Shown here: one piece after another, positions 20,501 to 22,095 of the stretch
Numbering within the stretch: position 1 is the first letter of the stretch
Layout of the letters: each line of letters begins with the position of its first letter
Source: Vitrella brassicaformis
Taxonomy: Eukaryota; Sar; Vitrellaceae
Direction of reading: 5' to 3'
Assembly (NCBI GenBank): GCA_001179505.1
Contig: CDMY01000104.1
Span: 132,511-154,605, forward strand
Length of the DNA: 22,095 bases
Notes under the pieces: generated by a model
The model's input: the letters and a program-made list of their open reading frames with translations, nothing else
The model's database searches: none
What the model was told of the DNA's origin: nothing
Made by a program: the position numbers and the translations under genes

Positions 20501-22095
20501 AGGGAGAGAGACAAACCTTTGTGCGATGTGCTTGAGAGTCATTTGTGTACAGGAAGGACGGTGGTTGTGGGATCGTTGGAGCCCCTTGAGACGGTGGTGA
20601 GGAGCGCCTTGATGAAGGGGGGCAGGGCGAACTTGCAGAGGGAGAAGGCCACCCCCGCCAGCTGAATGTAATTTATAAGTATCTGGCCGTGCGCAGACAC
20701 ACGCAGACACAGGAGGGTTCGTGTCTCCCCTCTTTCTGTTTTGGTTGTGGGTGTGGCGGACCTTCATGAGTGCCGCGTGGATGCTCTTGGTCTGTGCCCC
20801 CGCCTTGATGCTCTGACGCACCAGTATGCCAACCAGCACCGTCACCAACAGACACTGCACACAAGCCAGTCACATATACACATCCGCTAATGGACGCATT
20901 CGTATGCTGTTGAATACCGCAAAGATGATTTTGGAGAGCGAGTCTGCCTCATTTGGGCATGGCCGGCAGGGAGTCTCTGCACTGCTCTTGAACCAACCGT
21001 CATGACACTGGATGGACACACACAGATGCAGACAGTCAGTTACAAACGTGATGAGGCCACTGACCTGGTTGCACAGGACGCCTTTGTGTCCCTCTGCACA
21101 GATGGTTCCATTAATGACAGGGTCGTAACCCACACACGCCTGCCAGCCACAGCATCCATCAAGCCACCCATCCGTGTCTATGCAATGAGACGCGTGTATT
21201 GCAGTACGATATCTCGCAGGGGACAAGGGAAAAACAGGTCGACAGAAGTGGTGTTGAGTTTGTAGAAACCCTTGGCCGCCACACGGTACGTCCGCAGCGT
21301 CGTGTTGGTGTCGGTGTTGTTGTTTGTGTTGTTGCCGCCCGCACCCGCAGTCACAGTTACAGTCACATCAATGGCCGGGCAGTCGAAACCCAGATGGCTG
21401 CTGCCGCTGCTGTCGTCGTCCTCATTGTTGCACGGCTGCCAGGTACAAACACATTCATGTGCGAAAGCCATACACACACATACCCTGCAGGCGCGCTGTT
21501 TCGGCAGTGGGTTGAAGAAGCCTGCAGTGCATCATTGACACAGGAATGGGGCATAAGAAAGAGACACACGTGAGCGTGATATACCAGGTGAGCAAGGTAT
21601 GCATTTCGTGGACTCGGGCTCAGGCGCCTGGGTGCCTGTAAGCAAGAAAACAGGCAGCCACGTCAACCAACGGGCCGACAGATACCAATCCGCTTAGCCT
21701 TGTGCATACCAGGGGGGCAGGGCGAGCACTCAGTGGCGCCGGGTGGGGAAATGAACCCAGGTGGGCACCGGTCGCTGCACATACACACACATGCACGGGC
21801 GACCAGCCCTCCACCCACCAATCCTTGCTGACCACTCCGAGACGTTGAAGGAAGGGTTGAATCGACCAGCCGCTGCCATCCATCCATTCACACAGAGACA
21901 CAGCTAGTTGCTGTGTCTGTCTTTACTTGCTACTTGTGTGGTGACTGACCGCAGGGTTCGCAAACGGCGGCGCCCTTGCCCGAGTAGGTGCCCGGCCCGC
22001 ACCGCAGACACTCTGTCGCCCCCATGACGCTATACTCGCCCGCCACACACACCTTGCTGCACAAGGGGATGGGAACGTATCGGCATGGTGGGGGG
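17523..22095 (-). CDS. GCC2/GCC3 (ephrin-receptor-like) cysteine-rich multi-pass membrane protein, 5' end beyond window
   Basis: Minus-strand exons from the edge: 22095-21950, 21872-21833, 21774-21710, 21635-21585, 21521-21484, 21435-21208, 21139-21065, 21007-20918, 20854-20762, 20682-20551, 20470-20351, 20267-20154, 20099-19997, 19934-19824, 19762-19660, 19548-19462, 19389-19338, 19249-19158, 19078-18957, 18889-18755, 18668-18578, 18522-18467, 18362-18271, 18200-17652, 17567-17523. They leave 942 residues in frame. The ectodomain has repeated Cys-x-x-Cys/Gly modules (CLRCGPGTYSGKGAAVCEPC, CPPGFISPPGATECSPCPPG, CIPCSPGFFNPLPKQRAC), then a Thr/Asn-rich insert and a final Cys pair region. About nine hydrophobic helices follow (first near 20854-20800, last near 18889-18800), including FLYNGLETGYYSFEGIYMVR, seen in this protist family. 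The C-terminal tail is acidic and probably cytoplasmic. The ligand and role are unknown. Two introns begin with GC rather than GT (19157-19079 and 19659-19549). Confidence 0.85.

Overview
This is a eukaryotic nuclear window from an intron-rich, GC-rich protist. No bacterial signals, rRNA, tRNA or CRISPR were seen. Nine protein genes could be built by hand from splice sites that keep the reading frame across introns of about 50-150 nt. Many introns carry TG/GT repeats on the sense strand. Family content (RWD-RBR ubiquitin ligase, WS/DGAT acyltransferase, GCC2/GCC3 cysteine-rich multi-pass membrane protein, secreted cysteine-rich repeat protein) and intron style suggest an alveolate alga such as a chromerid (Vitrella-like). 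That placement is inference, not proof. Layout, left to right: (1) 1-1867 minus, WS/DGAT-type acyltransferase, cut by the left edge; (2) 2258-3142 plus, secreted acidic protein; (3) 4202-7377 minus, 15-exon RNF14-like RBR E3 ligase; (4) 7459-8769 plus, acidic/basic probably nuclear protein; (5) 9769-10427 minus, small Trp/Cys-rich protein; (6) 10634-12357 plus, single-pass membrane protein; (7) 12612-13740 minus, membrane-anchored methyltransferase-like protein; (8) 13811-17237 plus, 17-exon secreted protein of six tandem six-cysteine modules; (9) 17523-22095 minus, at least 25 exons, cysteine-rich ectodomain plus about nine membrane helices, cut by the right edge. The nine genes alternate strand without exception. 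This gives four head-to-head pairs (start codons separated by 390, 81, 206 and 70 nt) and four tail-to-tail pairs. The short head-to-head gaps look like shared bidirectional promoters. Two of them contain a nearly identical 16-nt box, and all four contain a GCGAG..TA.GC-type element. The genes do not form an obvious pathway. Several are membrane or secretory (acyltransferase, secreted protein, type II protein, anchored methyltransferase, six-Cys repeat protein, GCC2/GCC3 protein). The most novel item is the six-module secreted protein (gene 8): every module starts at a phase-1 intron and is divided internally by a phase-0 intron, the signature of tandem duplication of a mobile exon pair.
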